Shown here one piece after another: positions 61,032 through 64,000 of a DNA stretch of 64,000 bases. Below the pieces are notes generated by a model. It was not told the DNA's origin. It saw only the letters and a list, made by a program, of their open reading frames with translations, and ran no database searches. The stretch is taken from NCBI GenBank assembly GCA_920105805.1, contig CAKKTI010000041.1, positions 1-64,000 of the forward strand. The letters are read 5' to 3'. Position numbers and translations under genes: made by a program. The DNA is from Condylostoma magnum. Taxonomy: Eukaryota; Ciliophora; Heterotrichea; Heterotrichida; Condylostomatidae. The first letter of the stretch is position 1. The number at the start of each line of letters is the position of its first letter.

Positions 61032-61697
61032 TCAAATAAACTGTGGAATAGTTTTCCCATTTACCTTTTTGAGAACTGCATAACTTCCATTCACTGGCCT
61101 TGTATACGTACTTGCCCAATTAAACACAACTTTAGCACACTCCTCATAAGTAGCACTATCTTCCTAATTATCTATTTTTGGTAAAACTGTGGTTACAAGT
61201 GCAGCTGATGATATTCCATCCATTCTAGAGGCGATATTCAAAGCTAGCATATGCAACGTTGATTACACTACATAAAAGCTGGCTTCCTGAGGGTCTGAAG
61301 TCTCAAATGCAGTCAACCCGCCTGTAAAAACTAATAAGCCTTAGTCTCATAAATAATTCGAGGCTATATTTGCAGTGAGTAATGCTGGAATTAAGTTTTC
61401 ATTGATTAGTTCATCTGTAGTCTCAATAAAATTATTATCTTAGATTTTAGAGGGTAGAAATTTGTGGTTTGAGTGAACAATTGTATCGAATTAATTACCC
61501 TTTAGCTCTTCTTTAAATCTCTGTTAAGTTTTGCTAAGAGGCTCTGATATATTATACACTAAATTTTAATGAGCTTTAACGTTTTCAGATGTGTCAATTG
61601 ATGTTACTTGTCATTTTTTAGCAAATTCCTTTACTAGCTCAGATCCAAATTGCGAGTTTCCTCCAACTATCAAGGCCTTTTTAGAAAATCTAAACAT
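61032..61697 (-). CDS. QDPR-like short-chain dehydrogenase, active site altered
   Basis: A 221-residue SDR of dihydropteridine-reductase size and order: KKALIVGGNSQFGSELVKEF (nucleotide loop), LINENLIPALLTANIA, LLVFTGGLTAFETSDPQEAS, SSAALVTTVLPKIDN and NGSYAVLKKVNG. QDPR recycles tetrahydrobiopterin with NAD(P)H. In QDPR the catalytic YxxxK falls where this gene reads FYVVQ, the Gln coming from TAA: Tyr and Lys both seem replaced, so activity is doubtful. The alignment is by eye. TGA stop at 61032. Its ATG is only 10 bases from the divergent protease-like gene's ATG. Confidence 0.7.
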
Positions 61698-61707
61698 TTT
61701 GGTAATA

Positions 61708-62964
61708 ATGGAATATAAAATATTTTTGATTGTTATATTCAATGTTTTAAGTAGATTAGAAGCATAGTGGGAGGCAACTGCTTGGAATTACTAAAATACA
61801 GAGTTTTTCATGTAGGTTGGAATTGGCACTCCTATACAATGATTTAATCTTACAATATCAAATCAATAAAATGTAATATTTAGATAGTTTATCTGGGTTC
61901 CCTAAAAAGACTGTAAAAACTCCCCAACATATAGGACCTTTAATTGTAATTAATCAAAAACTTGTGTAATTTAAAATAAAACAGATATATAGGAAATTTA
62001 GTTTAGGAGAGGAAAGTTGTCTGGATATATGGCAAAAGATTAAATATGATTTAATTCAGTGATTAATTAAAGAATTGACTTTATGGTCGGCACTGAGGTT
62101 GATCTTCCTTATTTTTAGGAATTTCATTCAGATGGAGTAATTGGATTAAGTAAAGAGCTGATTACTTAATGATTTCCTGATTTAGAGGAAAAAGGAGTGT
62201 TGAATTATGTTTTATAGTTTCAATCACTGCCTAAAAACTCGTTGATTTAATTTGGTGTTTCTGGATATGACAATTGAGCAAATGCTGATTTGCAAAACTT
62301 TACTAGTAATGTGAAATTCTCAGAAATTGATTTTTTCGGTATTTCATCCTATTTTGAATCGCAAAAGGGAAAATATATACTAATTGACTCAGCCATTCAT
62401 AATGTACTAGTCTCAAAGGATGTATTTAGCTATTTCAAAGATAATTTTATAACCACAAGTTGCTTTAAGGCCGATGAATTTCTGAATTATCCTTCAAGTA
62501 ATTATTTATGCTATTGCGATGGAGGAATTCCCCCAGGCTTCCCTGAGTTAAACTTTATTATGGATAATAATATTTTCACACTAGACTCAAAAGACTACAT
62601 ACATATTCCGTTTGTGAATAACATTACAAGAAGATCTTACTGTGAATTAGGAGTATAAGAAATACGAGGTGATATAGTATTTGTAGGTGCTTAATTCATA
62701 TAAAAGTATACAACTGTTATGGATTTAAGTAGGCAAAAAGTATACATAAGCGAGTAAGTTATAATTAGCGGCTTAGAGTATACATTTTTAAACACATTCA
62801 ACATAGATCTAGCTATAACAGGTGGCATTCTTTTTATTATCTTCTTAGTTTTTATAATTTACTTTGCTTTCATAATGCACAGGAGAAATAAGAAGCCAGA
62901 TCCCTCCTTACGAGAAATTACAAGACATGAAATATCGTATGATGATGAAGAAGGGATAAACTAG
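61708..62964 (+). CDS. Pepsin-like aspartyl-protease homologue, catalytic motifs lost, C-terminal membrane helix
   Basis: About 413 residues after removing a 15-nt intron (61873-61887). Signal peptide MEYKIFLIVIFNVLSRLEAQ, then VGIGTPIQWFNLTISNQQN|FIWVP. After splicing this aligns residue for residue with the pepsin first-site pattern F-x-V-x-x-D-T-G-S-S-x-L-W-V-P. The D-T-G is replaced by S-N-Q. The flap-like FHSDGVIGLSKE is present, and the second site reads ILIDSAIHNVL instead of D-S/T-G-T. A C-terminal membrane helix (ILFIIFLVFIIYFAFIM) and short cytoplasmic tail follow. It is likely a membrane-bound inactive homologue. TAG stop 30 bases from the convergent kinase gene. Confidence 0.7.
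61873..61887 (+). other. 15-nt intron
   Basis: GTAATATTTAGATAG, bounded by GT and AG. Its length is divisible by three and it has no effect on the frame, so only the protein alignment reveals it. Removing it restores exact spacing of the aspartyl-protease first-site strand (WF...FIWVP). 15-16-nt introns are the rule in heterotrich ciliates such as Stentor and Blepharisma. Confidence 0.6.
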
Positions 62965-62994
62965 TGTTTGTTAAATCGATTTAAAACATTTTAC

Positions 62995-64000
62995 TTAAAT
63001 TTCAGAAAACTTCAGCATCATCTCTATAAACTCACTTAAATCAATCTCACCGTCCCCGTTGATATCCACTTCCTCAATCATAGAGCTCCATATCTACCTA
63101 TCATACTCTTATCCTTATTTCCCTAGTAACAATTTCAGCTCATCAGCTGAAATTGCCCCACTTCCGTCTACATCAAAGGCCTTAAAAGCCATTTCTAGCC
63201 TTTCTCTCGATAGTAATTTCTACCGGTTAAGCGTTGCAACTACAAACTCTGTATAATCAATCTCCCCTGACTTATCAGTGTCTACAGTTGACATGATTCT
63301 ATCTATTTCTGATTCAATATCAACAGATTCAGCATCTCCATATATTAAGTGATACCCTTCTATTAACTCTTATCTAGACAAAGATCCACTGTTATCAGTG
63401 TCTAATGACTAGAAAATGTTGTAAATATCATCTCGTTCTTGCTTGGTAGCTAATTAAGTAGCAATGAATGTTAGGGTAGCTTACTGTAGTTTCTGATTGC
63501 TTTGAAATGAGGTCAAATTCTGGAATATTTTCCGGGCTTCGCTATGATTCAGAGGAGTTTAGCTTGCATATTCCAGCCAAGGATGTGCCAAGGCCTCCCT
63601 AGCTGAAATTCGTTGCTGCGGATTGTAAGTAAGCATTTTTGTAATTAAGTCTTTAGCCTCAAATGTTATATTGTCCCACTCAGGGGAAGGAAAGGAGAAT
63701 CTGCCACATGAAATCTGCTTAAAGATTTAATCGTCTGTATTACCTGTAAAGGGAGGAAATCCGCATAGAAGGATGTACATGTTAACTCCGCAGCTTCATA
63801 TATCACATTTTTCAGTATAGCTGCGTGTGAGGATCTCAGGAGCTATGTAGTAAGGAGTACCGTATTTTTAACTCAATCTACTACCAGGAGTGAAAAACTA
63901 AGCTGTTCCAAAGTCAATAACCTTGACTCTTGCTGGGTCATCTTAACTCTCAAGTAAAAAGTTCTCAGGTTTTAAGTCTCTGTGAATCACATTGTGCTCG
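62995..64000 (-). CDS. Calcium-dependent protein kinase (5' end outside window)
   Basis: A CDPK C-terminal portion of 334 residues; the N-lobe lies beyond the window. The catalytic loop [33 protein letters not shown] and DIWSCGV (Trp by TGA, 63796-63798) are intact, so the kinase looks active. After the junction helix ([12 protein letters not shown] is approximate; [15 protein letters not shown] is clear) come four EF-hand loops: [36 protein letters not shown] and [12 protein letters not shown], all canonical. CDPKs couple calcium to phosphorylation in ciliates, plants and apicomplexans. It ends KFSEI-TAA, 30 bases from the convergent gene. Confidence 0.92.

Overview
The window is protein-coding DNA from a ciliate with an unusual genetic code. 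TAA and TAG occur throughout conserved domains where glutamine fits. TGA sits at invariant tryptophans: kinase subdomain IX in two unrelated kinases (238-240 on +, 63796-63798 on -) and the RAILVDW motif of a cyclin (781-783). If TGA were the only stop, neighbouring reading frames would overlap repeatedly. If an in-frame TAA, TAG or TGA just before the next gene is taken as the stop, the genes pack end to end with gaps of about 2-30 bases. This is the behaviour of NCBI code 28, in which all three stops are also sense codons and termination depends on mRNA-end context. It is known from Condylostoma, a heterotrich ciliate. A 15-nt intron (61873-61887) also fits heterotrichs. I infer a Condylostoma-like heterotrich. 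Stop positions are the weakest part of the annotation, because any in-frame TAA/TAG near a gene end could be the real stop.

Layout. 1-5286: a CDK-like pseudokinase joined to a cyclin (+), two tandem secreted PI-PLC-X proteins, a coiled-coil protein and a CFAP97-like protein (all -). 5480-10733: three coiled-coil genes and a RING protein. 10722-16058: a Nup205-type nucleoporin (-). 16175-21358: a 1,727-residue cysteine-repeat membrane protein (+). 21441-28518: two related proteins ending in an MSP-like domain, a degenerate TTL protein with IQ motifs, and a coiled-coil protein with a CxSC C-terminal module. 28691-34313: ETF-alpha, a basic protein, a centrin-like protein and glycogen phosphorylase. 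34327-41898: coiled coil, short prohibitin-like SPFH protein, p25-alpha-like protein, HTH-like protein, unknown gene, TMEM231 and a VAMP7-type SNARE. 42302-49431: katanin p60, ethanolamine-phosphate cytidylyltransferase, unknown gene, alpha/beta hydrolase and a head-to-head pair of SNF7/CHMP4 proteins. 49509-57776: two small unknowns, a cyclic-nucleotide-binding protein, DCAF11, a second CxSC coiled-coil protein and a Q/N-rich protein. 58020-64000: EF-hand protein, RagA GTPase, RING/B-box protein, degenerate QDPR-like SDR, degenerate pepsin-like protein and a calcium-dependent protein kinase cut by the window end.

There is no operon logic; neighbours have unrelated jobs. Cilium and microtubule genes are frequent (CFAP97, TMEM231, TTL-like, katanin, centrin-like, p25-alpha-like, the MSP-domain pair, several coiled coils), as expected for a ciliate. 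Four members of enzyme families have lost key catalytic residues: the CDK, the TTL, the SDR and the aspartyl protease. The strongest candidate novelty is the kinase-dead CDK fused to a cyclin at the left edge. I saw no tRNA, rRNA, CRISPR array, transposon or virus-like element.
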